From contig JACQRB010000056.1 of assembly GCA_016206685.1 (NCBI GenBank), positions 1 to 48,329 of the forward strand: DNA of 48,329 bases. Direction: 5' to 3'. Below the pieces are notes generated by a model. The model made no database searches, was not told the DNA's origin, and saw nothing but the letters and a program-made list of their open reading frames with translations. Every line of letters begins with the position of its first letter. Position 1 is the stretch's first letter. The position numbers and the translations under genes were made by a program. Shown piece by piece: positions 30,089-38,492 of this stretch. The stretch comes from Candidatus Omnitrophota bacterium. Lineage in GTDB: Bacteria > Omnitrophota > Gorgyraeia > Aquiviventales > Aquiviventaceae.

Positions 30089-31423
30089 ATGCATGATCCT
30101 GGTCTGACGGTGTTGGCCTGCCTGGTGTTGGCGAGCAGCGTGCTCTTGCTGACGCTGATTAACACCAACGCCGGGATCGTGTTGCTGATCGTCTCCATGC
30201 TCTTATCGCCGGAGATCGGCCTGGGGGCCGTGCAACCGGACCGCGCCGTGGTGATTCGGTTTGACGACCTCTTGCTGGGGGTGGTCTTTTTCACGTGGTT
30301 GGCGAAATTGGCGATGAACAAGGAACTGGGGCTCATCCGCAACACCCCCCTCAACCTCCCCATCGGGCTGTTCCTGGTCAGTTGCCTGGTGTCAACCGGA
30401 TGGGGCCTGTTGAACGGCTCGGTGGCCAAGCCCTTAGCCAGTGCCTTCTACCTCCTCAAGTACTTTGAGTATTTCTTGCTCTTTTTTATGGTGGCCAATG
30501 TGACCCGCGATCGCCGGCAGGTCGGGCTGTTTCTCTCGTCGCTGCTGGCGGTCGCGGTCGTGGTGAGCCTCTATGGGTACTGGCAGGTCGTGAGCCAGGG
30601 ACCGGGATTTCGGGTCACGGCGCCGTTTGAAGGAAAACACGGGGAGCCGAACACCTTGGCCGGCTACCTGGTCCTCATGATGGCGGTGTGCGCTGGCTTA
30701 GCGCTGCATGCCGCTTCGGTTCCTAAGCGACTGCTGTTCGTGGGATTGGCGGCCTTCATGCTCGTCCCCTTCGTGTATACGTACTCGCGAGGGGGGTATG
30801 TGGCGTTCGTGGCCACGTACCTCACCCTCTGTCTGCTGTCCAAGCGCCACAAGCCGTTGCTCCTGACGTTGTTGCTGGTGGGAGTGCTGGCAGCCCCTTT
30901 GGTGCTCCCTGAAAGCGTGTTTCGTCGGATTGCCAGCACGTTTACGTCAACGGGCGCCGTCCAAATCGGCCGCGTTCATCTGGAGCCCTCGGCGGGGCAG
31001 CGGATCTTGATCTGGAAGTTGATTATTGAGCAGTGGAAGAAACACCCATTCTTAGGCTTCGGCGTGACGGGGGTGGGGCTGGTGGATAACCAGAACGCCT
31101 TGATCCTTGGTGAGCTCGGCTTGGTGGGGATGGCGATTTACCTCTGGAGCCGGTGGCGGATTTTCCACGTGAGCCTGCAGGTCTATCGGACGGTGGATGA
31201 CCCTCTCGGCAAGGGTCTGGGTCTTGGATTTCTGGCTGGGTTCATTGGGCTGCTCGTCCATTCGTTTGCCGGCAACATCTTTATCATCGTGCGCATCATG
31301 GAACCATTCTGGTTGGTGGCCGCTCTCATCACCGTGCTGCCGGGCGTTTCCGCCCCAGCCGACCCGGCTCCGTCGGCTGCTCAGCGCGCCGTGCGCATAC
31401 CGCGGCCTGTGGCATCTTCCTAA
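30089..31423 (+). CDS. O-antigen ligase/Wzy-type polymerase family membrane protein
   Basis: The 444-residue protein has ten to twelve hydrophobic helices and belongs to the O-antigen ligase/polymerase (Wzy_C) family. The most diagnostic stretch is the large periplasmic loop region around RGGYVAFVATYLTLCLL and, after it, GQRILIWKLIIEQWKKHPFLGFGVTGVG, followed by LGELGLVGMAIYLW. The arginine and histidine-bearing loop is the expected catalytic site. In a Wzx/Wzz-type locus this is most likely the polymerase that joins repeat units in the periplasm. A ligase role cannot be excluded. The gene lies 24 bases after the kinase gene. Confidence 0.85.
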   Translation: MHDPGLTVLACLVLASSVLLLTLINTNAGIVLLIVSMLLSPEIGLGAVQPDRAVVIRFDDLLLGVVFFTWLAKLAMNKELGLIRNTPLNLPIGLFLVSCLVSTGWGLLNGSVAKPLASAFYLLKYFEYFLLFFMVANVTRDRRQVGLFLSSLLAVAVVVSLYGYWQVVSQGPGFRVTAPFEGKHGEPNTLAGYLVLMMAVCAGLALHAASVPKRLLFVGLAAFMLVPFVYTYSRGGYVAFVATYLTLCLLSKRHKPLLLTLLLVGVLAAPLVLPESVFRRIASTFTSTGAVQIGRVHLEPSAGQRILIWKLIIEQWKKHPFLGFGVTGVGLVDNQNALILGELGLVGMAIYLWSRWRIFHVSLQVYRTVDDPLGKGLGLGFLAGFIGLLVHSFAGNIFIIVRIMEPFWLVAALITVLPGVSAPADPAPSAAQRAVRIPRPVASS

Positions 31424-31466
31424 GGTGGGGCTCGAGGCGGAAACAGTGCAGCAGGAGGAAAAGGCA

Positions 31467-32501
31467 ATGAAGCAGAAACGAGCGTTGATTACGGGGCTGA
31501 CTGGGCAAGACGGTTCGTATCTGGCTGAGCTCTTGTTGGACAAAGGCTACAAGGTCTATGGCATGGTTCGCCGATCGAGCCTGGAACGGTTTGATCGAAT
31601 CAAGCATCTCCTGGACCGCATCCACTTGGTTCAGGGAGACCTGACAGATCAGTCATCGCTCGATGAGGCGGTCAAGCGGACCCAACCAGACGAGGTGTAC
31701 AACCTCGCCGCCCAATCCTTCGTTCCCACCTCTTGGAATCAGCCGGTCCTGACGGGCGAGGTCACTGGGCTAGGGGTGACGCGAATGCTGGAGGCTGTCC
31801 GGAGATACAAACGGGACGCCAAATTCTATCAGGCCTCGTCGAGTGAAATGTTCGGCAAGGTCCACCAGAGTCCCCAGAACGAGCAGACATCCTTCTACCC
31901 CCGAAGCCCTTACGGGGTTGCGAAGGTCCATGGCCACATGATTACGGTCAACTACCGAGAAAGTTACAGGCTGTTTGCCTGTTCAGGGATTCTGTTCAAC
32001 CACGAGTCACCACGTCGAGGCCTTGAGTTTGTCACACGCAAGATCACGTACGGCGTGGCGAAGATCAAGCTGGGGTTGGCTAAGGAGCTCCGATTGGGTA
32101 ACCTCTCCGCCCGGCGCGACTGGGGCTTTGCTGGCGACTACGTCGAAGCGATGTGGCTGATGCTCCAGCAGGACCGTCCGGACGACTATGTCATCGCGAC
32201 AGGAGAGAGCCATAGCGTTCAGGACGTTGTCAATAAGGCATTTACTGCCGCGGAGCTAGATCCGAAGGCTTACGTCGTGGTGGATCAGGCACTGTTTCGT
32301 CCTGCGGAAGTCGAAAACCTCATTGGGGACGCCTCCAAAGCGAGGCGTGTCTTGGGATGGCATCCTCGGACATCTTTTGGCGAGTTGATCGACACGATGG
32401 TGAAGGCTGATTTGCACTACCTGGGCAATCTCTCGTCACCGCTGCCCAGCACCATCGTGGGCGAGGAAGGAGACATGCCATCGGATTCATCCCATCCATG
32501 A
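31467..32501 (+). CDS. gmd: GDP-mannose 4,6-dehydratase
   Basis: This enzyme makes GDP-4-keto-6-deoxy-D-mannose, a precursor of fucose, rhamnose and related sugars. The 344-residue product has the short-chain dehydrogenase fold with NADP site GLTGQDGSYLAELLL. Family-typical segments are VYGMVRRSSLERFDRI, QSFVPTSWNQPVLTGEV, ASSSEMFGKVHQSPQNE and YPRSPYGVAK with the catalytic YxxxK. ILFNHESPRRGLEFVTRKI is the Gmd fingerprint. The ATG at 31467 has AGGAGG nine bases upstream. No GDP-fucose synthase or reductase partner is found nearby, so a later enzyme must be encoded elsewhere. It overlaps the next gene as ATGA. Confidence 0.95.
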   Translation: MKQKRALITGLTGQDGSYLAELLLDKGYKVYGMVRRSSLERFDRIKHLLDRIHLVQGDLTDQSSLDEAVKRTQPDEVYNLAAQSFVPTSWNQPVLTGEVTGLGVTRMLEAVRRYKRDAKFYQASSSEMFGKVHQSPQNEQTSFYPRSPYGVAKVHGHMITVNYRESYRLFACSGILFNHESPRRGLEFVTRKITYGVAKIKLGLAKELRLGNLSARRDWGFAGDYVEAMWLMLQQDRPDDYVIATGESHSVQDVVNKAFTAAELDPKAYVVVDQALFRPAEVENLIGDASKARRVLGWHPRTSFGELIDTMVKADLHYLGNLSSPLPSTIVGEEGDMPSDSSHP

Positions 32502-33691
32502 AAGTGCTCATTGCCGTGCCCTGGATTCCCTACCCTCCCACTGACGGAGGTCGGATCCGCTCCTATGCATTGATTCGAGAAGCGGCTCGGCGGCATCAGG
32601 TGAGTCTGTTCTGTGTCAAAAACCCTGGGGAGGACCGTGGTGGGTGTGAGGTACTTCAATCATGCTGTCAACGGACTGAGTGGGTGTCGTCCTCCATTGA
32701 CTACTCCCTGGTATCCAAATGCCGTTCGCTGTGGGATCCCCTGCCATTTGGGAGCGCGCAGCCAGAGGGCGAGGTGGGACGTCGCCTGCTTGCATGTTGT
32801 GACACCGCACGTCCTGATGTGGTCCATGTGCAGGGCATGGAATTGGCGGGCTGTCTCCAGCGGCTTGTGGGTCGCGTACCAGTCTTCTTCGACATGGTGG
32901 ACTGCAATTCCTTGCACATGTTGCGACGGACTCGACAGACTCGTCATCCGGTACGTCGCTTTTGGTACCGGTTGCAATATGGGAAATTCAGACAGGCAGA
33001 GGAGCAAGTCCTTGCCAACCCGCTGACCGTGACCTTGGCAAGTCGGGTTGACGTCGAGACTCTCTTGAGATACCGGCACCACCCGGGGGTCAAGATTCGC
33101 GTGCTCTCAAACGGGGCCGAGATCGCGCCACGGATCATTCATCAGGAACCTGATAGACCCCCGCGGCTGGTCTTTACTGGGAATATGGCCTATCCCCCGA
33201 ACGAAGATGCCGTGTATTACTTTTGCCGACAGATCCTCCCGTTGATCCACCGGAAGTGTCCCGACGTCTGGCTGGATGTGATCGGCAATCACCCCTCCGT
33301 GCGACTCCGTCGGTTCTGTGGCAGGAGCAAACAGGTGGCGGTGCTTGGCTTTGTGCCTGATCTGAGAGCGGAAGTCATCCGACGCACACTGTATGTATCC
33401 CCGTTGCGGATTGGCACCGGTATTAAGTTGAAGATCCTGGAGGCGATGGCCTGCGGCATGCCGATTGTGGCCAGTCCCATGAGCATCGAAGGGATGCCAG
33501 TGACAGATGGTCGGCACCTCCTGGTGGCGCGTTCCGCTAAAGAATTTGCCGACAAGGTGCTTGAGGTCCTGACGAAGCCCGCACTTCGGCAACAACTTGG
33601 GATGCACGCGCAGCAGCTCATCAAAGACCGCTATGAGTGGGAAACGATCGGGCAAGAGCTTGATCGGATCTACCAGGAGGCGGTGCGTTGA
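32498..33691 (+). CDS. glycosyltransferase family 4 protein
   Basis: The 397-residue protein is a GT-B glycosyltransferase. The N-terminus (MKVLIAVPWIPYPPTDGGRI) matches the acceptor-side domain of PEP-CTERM/EpsH1-associated and related GT4 enzymes. The C-terminal donor domain shows RLVFTGNMAYPPNEDAVYYF, VAVLGFVPDLRAEVIRRTLYV, and then PLRIGTGIKLKILEAMACGMPIVASPMSIEG. In the last, the glutamate in KxxEAMAxG is the usual nucleotide-sugar binding residue. It acts in the cytoplasm, extending the lipid-linked sugar chain. Donor and linkage cannot be read from the sequence. The gene overlaps gmd by four bases. Confidence 0.9.
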   Translation: MKVLIAVPWIPYPPTDGGRIRSYALIREAARRHQVSLFCVKNPGEDRGGCEVLQSCCQRTEWVSSSIDYSLVSKCRSLWDPLPFGSAQPEGEVGRRLLACCDTARPDVVHVQGMELAGCLQRLVGRVPVFFDMVDCNSLHMLRRTRQTRHPVRRFWYRLQYGKFRQAEEQVLANPLTVTLASRVDVETLLRYRHHPGVKIRVLSNGAEIAPRIIHQEPDRPPRLVFTGNMAYPPNEDAVYYFCRQILPLIHRKCPDVWLDVIGNHPSVRLRRFCGRSKQVAVLGFVPDLRAEVIRRTLYVSPLRIGTGIKLKILEAMACGMPIVASPMSIEGMPVTDGRHLLVARSAKEFADKVLEVLTKPALRQQLGMHAQQLIKDRYEWETIGQELDRIYQEAVR

Positions 33692-34950
33692 CCGAGTTGA
33701 CCGCAAACATCCGGCGCAGCTTCGTCAGCCAAGGGATCGGGATGCTCCTGCGACTGGCCGTGAGCGTCCTGATCGCCAGGGCGCTTGGACCACACGCTCG
33801 GGGTGAATTGGCTCTGGCCTTATGGGTTCCGGCCATGTTTAACGCGGTGTTCTACTTTAGCCTCGGGGAGGCGGCCCTGGCCTTGATGAATCGTGCAGGG
33901 TATGCCAAAGCGCTCGTGGTGGCGAACCTGAATAGCTTCGCTCTGGTGGTGATTGGCCTTGGGTTGGTGTTGTATAGTGGGCTTTCCTCAGGGATCCTCC
34001 GGGCGCTGAAAGGACAGCTCCCAGGTGAGCTGTATGCGCTGGCGTTCTGGTTGTTTCCAATGACGCTCCTCTGGGCGTGCTGGGCCGCGGCGCATTTGGG
34101 ATTTGGCCATGTGATGCGAGTGAACTGGGGCAGGGCGCTCAACCAGGCGGCGTTACTGCTCATGTTACTGGCTTGTTGGCCGTTGCTTCGCCAGAGTGGA
34201 TATCTTGCCCTGATCGCCTATCTGGTCGGGGCAGGGGTCGAGCTCGCCTGGCTGGGCTATTGGCTGAGTCGACACGTGCCATTGCGACTGCGTTGGACCT
34301 CCTCCGTCCAACGGCAGCACTTCCGACTTGGCGCTCAGAATACCCTTGTTGTCTGGGTTGGCGCCCTGGCACAACGATTCGACCTGCTCTTGGTGAATGC
34401 GGTGGGTGGGGCGACTGGAGTGGGCATCTACGCGGTCGCGGCTGGCTTGCGAGATTTCGCCCTGGCGATTCCCGAAGTCTTTATCCGTCCCGTCATGTCG
34501 GAAGCCTCCGTGACCCCGCACCCGTCACGGATTCCACCACTGGGACGGACGCTGCGACAAGCGGCCGTGCTGCTTGTCAGCGCTGCGCTCGTCCTGAGTC
34601 TCCTCTCGCCGTGGCTGGTCCGTCAGTTGTACTCAGAGACATTCGCCGCTTCCGTGGGAGTGGCGCGATGGCTCTTCGTGGGATTCGTGGCGTTCGGTTT
34701 GTCGAACATCGTGTCCGCGATCCTGGTGGGGTTGGGACGGCCCGTCTTCTTGATCCTTTCGCAACTTGGTAGTCTAACGGCATTGCTTGGCGCGGCATGG
34801 TGGTTGGGACCGCGTTGGCACGTCACAGGCGTCGCGATCGCAGTCAGTCTGTCGCAGTGGGTGGGATTCCTGCTCTTGCTGGCGCTCATCTGGTGCAACG
34901 ACCCGGGGCTCCTGCGGTCCCTCTGGCAGTCTGCGAGGCGTCGTGAATGA
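33688..34950 (+). CDS. Wzx-like polysaccharide flippase
   Basis: This 420-residue protein has twelve or so hydrophobic helices of the MATE/Wzx (polysaccharide biosynthesis) type. The start is the TTG at 33688, overlapping the previous stop, with AGGAGG seven bases upstream. Its N-terminus (SFVSQGIGMLLRLAVSVLIARALGPHARGELAL) is typical of flippases. Later regions such as GVGIYAVAAGLRDFAL and WLFVGFVAFGLSNIVSAILVGLGRP also match. It should flip undecaprenyl-linked repeat units to the periplasm for the polymerase encoded at 30089. Confidence 0.88.
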   Translation: MTELTANIRRSFVSQGIGMLLRLAVSVLIARALGPHARGELALALWVPAMFNAVFYFSLGEAALALMNRAGYAKALVVANLNSFALVVIGLGLVLYSGLSSGILRALKGQLPGELYALAFWLFPMTLLWACWAAAHLGFGHVMRVNWGRALNQAALLLMLLACWPLLRQSGYLALIAYLVGAGVELAWLGYWLSRHVPLRLRWTSSVQRQHFRLGAQNTLVVWVGALAQRFDLLLVNAVGGATGVGIYAVAAGLRDFALAIPEVFIRPVMSEASVTPHPSRIPPLGRTLRQAAVLLVSAALVLSLLSPWLVRQLYSETFAASVGVARWLFVGFVAFGLSNIVSAILVGLGRPVFLILSQLGSLTALLGAAWWLGPRWHVTGVAIAVSLSQWVGFLLLLALIWCNDPGLLRSLWQSARRRE

Positions 34951-35921
34951 GTCGGCGCGGCCGTTGGCTTCGATCCGTCCTCAGTGTGGCGCCGACCATT
35001 GGGCTGGCTCCAAGTCCTCTGGCACGCCCGGTGGGGATCAGCGCGATGGTGCGGGTCAAAAACGAAGAAGCGTGGGTCGAGCCATGCCTGCGGTCAGTCC
35101 ATGAGGCGGTGGACGAGCTGGTCGTCGTGGACAACGGCTCGACAGACCGCACCCCCCAGCTGCTCACGCGCCTGGCGCAGGAATTGGCCCCGAAGATGCG
35201 GCTATTTTGGAAGCCGGAGCTCGACCACGTGGCGCTGTCGAATTTTGCCCTTGCGCAAACGAGCTTTCGATGGGTCCTGAAGTGGGATGGAGATTTTGTG
35301 GCACACACCACCGGGCCCCTCGCGATTGCCACGCTGCGCACGCGGCTCCTCGCGCTTCCCCAGACGCGCCACGTGCATATCCATCTGACCTGCGTCGAGC
35401 TGATGGGGGACCTGTGGCATCAGTGTCCTGGGTGGGAAACCCGGACCGATCCCTTTGTGACGACGTATTCGCCAGCCCTGCGATTCGTCCGGGTCGTGAA
35501 GACCCTGCCCAGACACGAATTGGTGACATGGCCCTCGGTCTTGCGCGACATTCAGCAACCCGTGACATTTTGTTTTGAAGCCCTCCGGCTGCCGCTCTAC
35601 TATCAGATCTGCGCCTGGCGCGAGCCCTACTTCTTTCATCTCCAAGTGAAGAGCCCTCTGCGGATGTATGTACGAGACTGCTGGTCGGATTGGGCAGAGA
35701 ATACCCAGTTGCAGCGCCGATTTGGACGGATTGAAGCGTACGCCCTGCATCGGGCCCGAGAGGCGTGGGGAGTCCACACGCTTGAGGAAGCGGCCAACGC
35801 CTATATGGATCGAGTCCGCAAGATGCTGATTCCTTACGCCGTGGAGCGATTCGGGGAGCATCCGGTCTTGCTCAAACCCTATCTCTCCAAGCCTGAGCAC
35901 TCGCAGTCAATCGGAGGTTGA
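34947..35921 (+). CDS. glycosyltransferase family 2 protein
   Basis: The 324-residue cytoplasmic protein has a GT-A fold of family 2. After about 30 residues the family start GISAMVRVKNEEAWVEPCLRSV is followed by ELVVVDNGSTDRTPQLL. A DxD-like motif WVLKWDGDFVAH lies near residue 115. The rest contains several aromatic-rich segments with no clear subfamily. It probably adds one sugar of the repeat unit. The start ATG overlaps the flippase stop. The unusual N-terminal extension (residues 1-29) may mean that the actual start is further in. Confidence 0.85.
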   Translation: MSRRGRWLRSVLSVAPTIGLAPSPLARPVGISAMVRVKNEEAWVEPCLRSVHEAVDELVVVDNGSTDRTPQLLTRLAQELAPKMRLFWKPELDHVALSNFALAQTSFRWVLKWDGDFVAHTTGPLAIATLRTRLLALPQTRHVHIHLTCVELMGDLWHQCPGWETRTDPFVTTYSPALRFVRVVKTLPRHELVTWPSVLRDIQQPVTFCFEALRLPLYYQICAWREPYFFHLQVKSPLRMYVRDCWSDWAENTQLQRRFGRIEAYALHRAREAWGVHTLEEAANAYMDRVRKMLIPYAVERFGEHPVLLKPYLSKPEHSQSIGG

Positions 35922-36622
35922 AGACGGCTAGCCAGTACTACGAGCGCAGCTACTGGGAAGGCAAGTACGAGCGGCCCTATGAGCGCCGGCGGGCGCAGAT
36001 CATCCAAGCCATCTATGCCCGGATTCCCTTTCAATCAGGGTGGCTGGCGCTCGACCTTGGCGCAGGAAGTGGATTCTATGCCCACCTGTTGCAACAGCAG
36101 GGAGCACAGGTCGTGGCAGCCGATCTGGATCACGGGATCCTAGCGACGCTCAAGGGTCAACCGTGTTGGCCGGTCGTCTGTACCTGTGACCACGGCGCTC
36201 TTCCGTTGGATAATCGCTCACTTGAGATGGTGAATGCCTTGGACATCCTGGAACACCTCCATCAGCCATTGCGGCTGCTCGATGAGATCCAACGGGTTCT
36301 GAAACCAGGCGGCTATGCCCTCATTTCGACCCAGAATCGCAACTCCCTCGAAGGATTGAAAGGCAGGCTGTTTGCCAAACTGGCTGGCACCACATGGAAG
36401 GCGTGGGATGAGACCCATACCAAGATCTTTTCCTACAGGGAACTGATGCAGGAGGTGGCCAAGCGGCTCAAGGTGGTTGAATGTGGCGGGTATTACTTCG
36501 GGATTCACAGCGTCCGCGCGCACCCCCTTCCTCCACTCATCTGGCGTTCCTATACGACGGTTCCGGGGATTCGCGGACTTGGCTTTACGCTCTTCATCCT
36601 GGCACGCAAGGCACCCTCATGA
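35918..36622 (+). CDS. class I SAM-dependent methyltransferase
   Basis: The product of 234 residues has a Rossmann-type SAM site LALDLGAGSGFYAHLLQQQG followed by VVAADLD. Motif LEMVNALDILEHLHQP and LKPGGYALISTQNRN place it in the Methyltransf_11/23-like group. The TTG at 35918 is the only near-upstream start in frame and overlaps the previous stop, though the GGAGG sits directly against it. It probably O-methylates a sugar or acts on a glycolipid intermediate of the polysaccharide. No substrate clue is visible. Confidence 0.85.
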   Translation: MKTASQYYERSYWEGKYERPYERRRAQIIQAIYARIPFQSGWLALDLGAGSGFYAHLLQQQGAQVVAADLDHGILATLKGQPCWPVVCTCDHGALPLDNRSLEMVNALDILEHLHQPLRLLDEIQRVLKPGGYALISTQNRNSLEGLKGRLFAKLAGTTWKAWDETHTKIFSYRELMQEVAKRLKVVECGGYYFGIHSVRAHPLPPLIWRSYTTVPGIRGLGFTLFILARKAPS

Positions 36623-37641
36623 ACCCGCTTGACATCGCGCTGATCGGCTGCGGTGGGATCGCCCAGAAAGGGTATCTGCCGGCGCTCGCGTTGACCTCGG
36701 CGGTGCGCTGCCTGTGGCTCGTTGACGTGCAGAAGCGCGTGGCGGAGGAGCTGGCGCGTCGGTGGCGCATCCCGGCGGTGTCGGATGACTACCGTGCCGT
36801 CCTGGATCGTGTTGAGGCGGTGATCCTGGCGGTGCCGAATCACCTGCACAGCCCGATGACGCTTGACGCCCTGGCGCGTGGCAAGGCCGTCTTGTGTGAG
36901 AAACCGTTGGGCCGGTCGGCGAGTGAAGTCCACACCATGGCCACGGCCGCCAAGCAGGCCAGGGTGCCCTTGGTGGCAGGGATGACCTTCCGGCAGTACC
37001 CGGGACTTCAAGCCATTCACCGGGCATTCCCGTGGGAGGCGTTGGGAGCGATCCAGGAGGTCCGAGCCGGCTATGGCAATCCCTTGGACTGGCCCCTCTG
37101 CAGCCCGTACCTGTTCGACCGAGAGAAAGCCGGCGGGGGCGCGCTCCTCGATCAGGGGGTCCATGCGATTGATGCGTTGCTGTGGGTGTTGTCTGTGGAA
37201 GCCGCGACGGTGATGACCTACCGTGATGATGGCGACAGCGGGGTGGAAGCGGAGGCCAGCGCGCATCTGACGCTGCGGCTTCCTGACGGGCGTGGCGAAG
37301 TGCCCTGCCGGCTTGAGGTCAGCCGGTTGAGACGGCTGGCGAATCGCATGGAGGTCGTCGGGGAGCGGGCATCGTTGTGCATGCCCCTCTCCAGCCTTGG
37401 GATGCCCGAGCTGCGTCGCGAGGGCCGTATGACGCCTGCCGTGGAGCCGCCGGTGGTTCCCCGAACCGGACCCCAGTGTGTTGCCGAGCAATTGAACGCC
37501 TTTGCCCAAGCCGTGCGAGGCCATGAGGCCGCCTGCGCGAGTGGAGAAAGCCAACGGCCTGTCTTGGAGTTGATTGAAACCTGTTATCGTGCACGTCAGC
37601 CGCTCACCTTCCCGTGGCAGGCCTACGTCCCGTGGGCATAG
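36619..37641 (+). CDS. Gfo/Idh/MocA-family sugar oxidoreductase
   Basis: The 340-residue NAD(P)-dependent oxidoreductase has the N-terminal nucleotide site IALIGCGGIAQKGYLPAL. The conserved EKP motif follows (GKAVLCEKPLGRS, lysine catalytic), then the GGGALLDQGVHAIDALLW segment with the catalytic histidine. Family members oxidise or reduce sugar hydroxyl or keto groups. Here one could process a nucleotide-sugar, for example a keto-sugar from the 4,6-dehydratase, but this is inference. The ATG overlaps the methyltransferase stop as ATGA. Confidence 0.92.
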   Translation: MNPLDIALIGCGGIAQKGYLPALALTSAVRCLWLVDVQKRVAEELARRWRIPAVSDDYRAVLDRVEAVILAVPNHLHSPMTLDALARGKAVLCEKPLGRSASEVHTMATAAKQARVPLVAGMTFRQYPGLQAIHRAFPWEALGAIQEVRAGYGNPLDWPLCSPYLFDREKAGGGALLDQGVHAIDALLWVLSVEAATVMTYRDDGDSGVEAEASAHLTLRLPDGRGEVPCRLEVSRLRRLANRMEVVGERASLCMPLSSLGMPELRREGRMTPAVEPPVVPRTGPQCVAEQLNAFAQAVRGHEAACASGESQRPVLELIETCYRARQPLTFPWQAYVPWA

Positions 37642-37646
37642 GCGTC

Positions 37647-38492
37647 ATGGGCCGTATCCTTCGACGGATTGGCAGGGTGCTGAACACCATCTGGCACCTG
37701 TGCACGTTTGCGATGCGGATCGGGGTGGGCTGGCGAACCAAATGGGTGCTGGCGTCTTCCTTGGTAGGGTGGCGTTATGAGGAGCGGATTCCGTTCTTCA
37801 CCTGCCGTCTTGCTGAGGAGACCCCCCTGACCCTTCGAGCCTGTGGGCGGTCGTGTCAGGTCTTCTTGTCAACGGCGCCGGGGAACAGTGACCTGTCGGT
37901 CTTGTACGAGATTTTCGGCCGGGGTGTTTACGATCTCACGCTGCTTCATGACCCGATGGTCATTGTTGATTTAGGCTCGTACATTGGGCTCTCCGCCTTG
38001 TACTTCCGGCTCCGCTACCCTCAGGCCCGTCTCTATTGCGTTGAACCGGATCCTGACAACTATGCCCGGTTGTGCCGTAATACCGCGCACCTTCCGAACC
38101 TCGAACGGTTTCCTTACGCGATCGCCGGCGGCTCAGGGCGGCGGGAGTTGTACCTGTCCTCGAAACAGACCTGCGGGCATTCGCTCTACCAGGCCGAGTA
38201 TCACAAGCGCAGCGTCGAGGTCGAGTGTGTGACGTTGGAGGGCTTCCTCCAGCGGCTTGGAGGGAAGGCGATCGACATTCTCAAATTTGATATCGAGGGA
38301 GCGGAGACGGAGGTGTTCAGCAACTTCCGTGCCCCTCTTCCGATCGGGTGCTTCATCGGGGAGCTGCATCTGGCTCCTCGGGACGAGCAGGCATTCTGCC
38401 AGCCGTTTCTCAATCAGGGGTATGAGGTCGCTCTTTCGAAGGAGACGTTCTTCGGGGTGACGCTCTTTAGGGCGTTGAAGCCCTCCATCTGA
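37647..38492 (+). CDS. FkbM-family methyltransferase
   Basis: The 281-residue protein carries an FkbM-type SAM-dependent methyltransferase domain. The SAM site is VIVDLGSYIGLSALYFRLRY with the following CVEPDPDNYARL, and the FkbM hallmark is ILKFDIEGAETEVF near residue 215. It likely O-methylates a sugar of the polysaccharide. The ATG at 37647, five bases after the oxidoreductase stop, is chosen. A GTG at 37614 would overlap that gene. The N-terminus (residues 1-35) is basic and hydrophobic and may touch the membrane. Confidence 0.9.
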   Translation: MGRILRRIGRVLNTIWHLCTFAMRIGVGWRTKWVLASSLVGWRYEERIPFFTCRLAEETPLTLRACGRSCQVFLSTAPGNSDLSVLYEIFGRGVYDLTLLHDPMVIVDLGSYIGLSALYFRLRYPQARLYCVEPDPDNYARLCRNTAHLPNLERFPYAIAGGSGRRELYLSSKQTCGHSLYQAEYHKRSVEVECVTLEGFLQRLGGKAIDILKFDIEGAETEVFSNFRAPLPIGCFIGELHLAPRDEQAFCQPFLNQGYEVALSKETFFGVTLFRALKPSI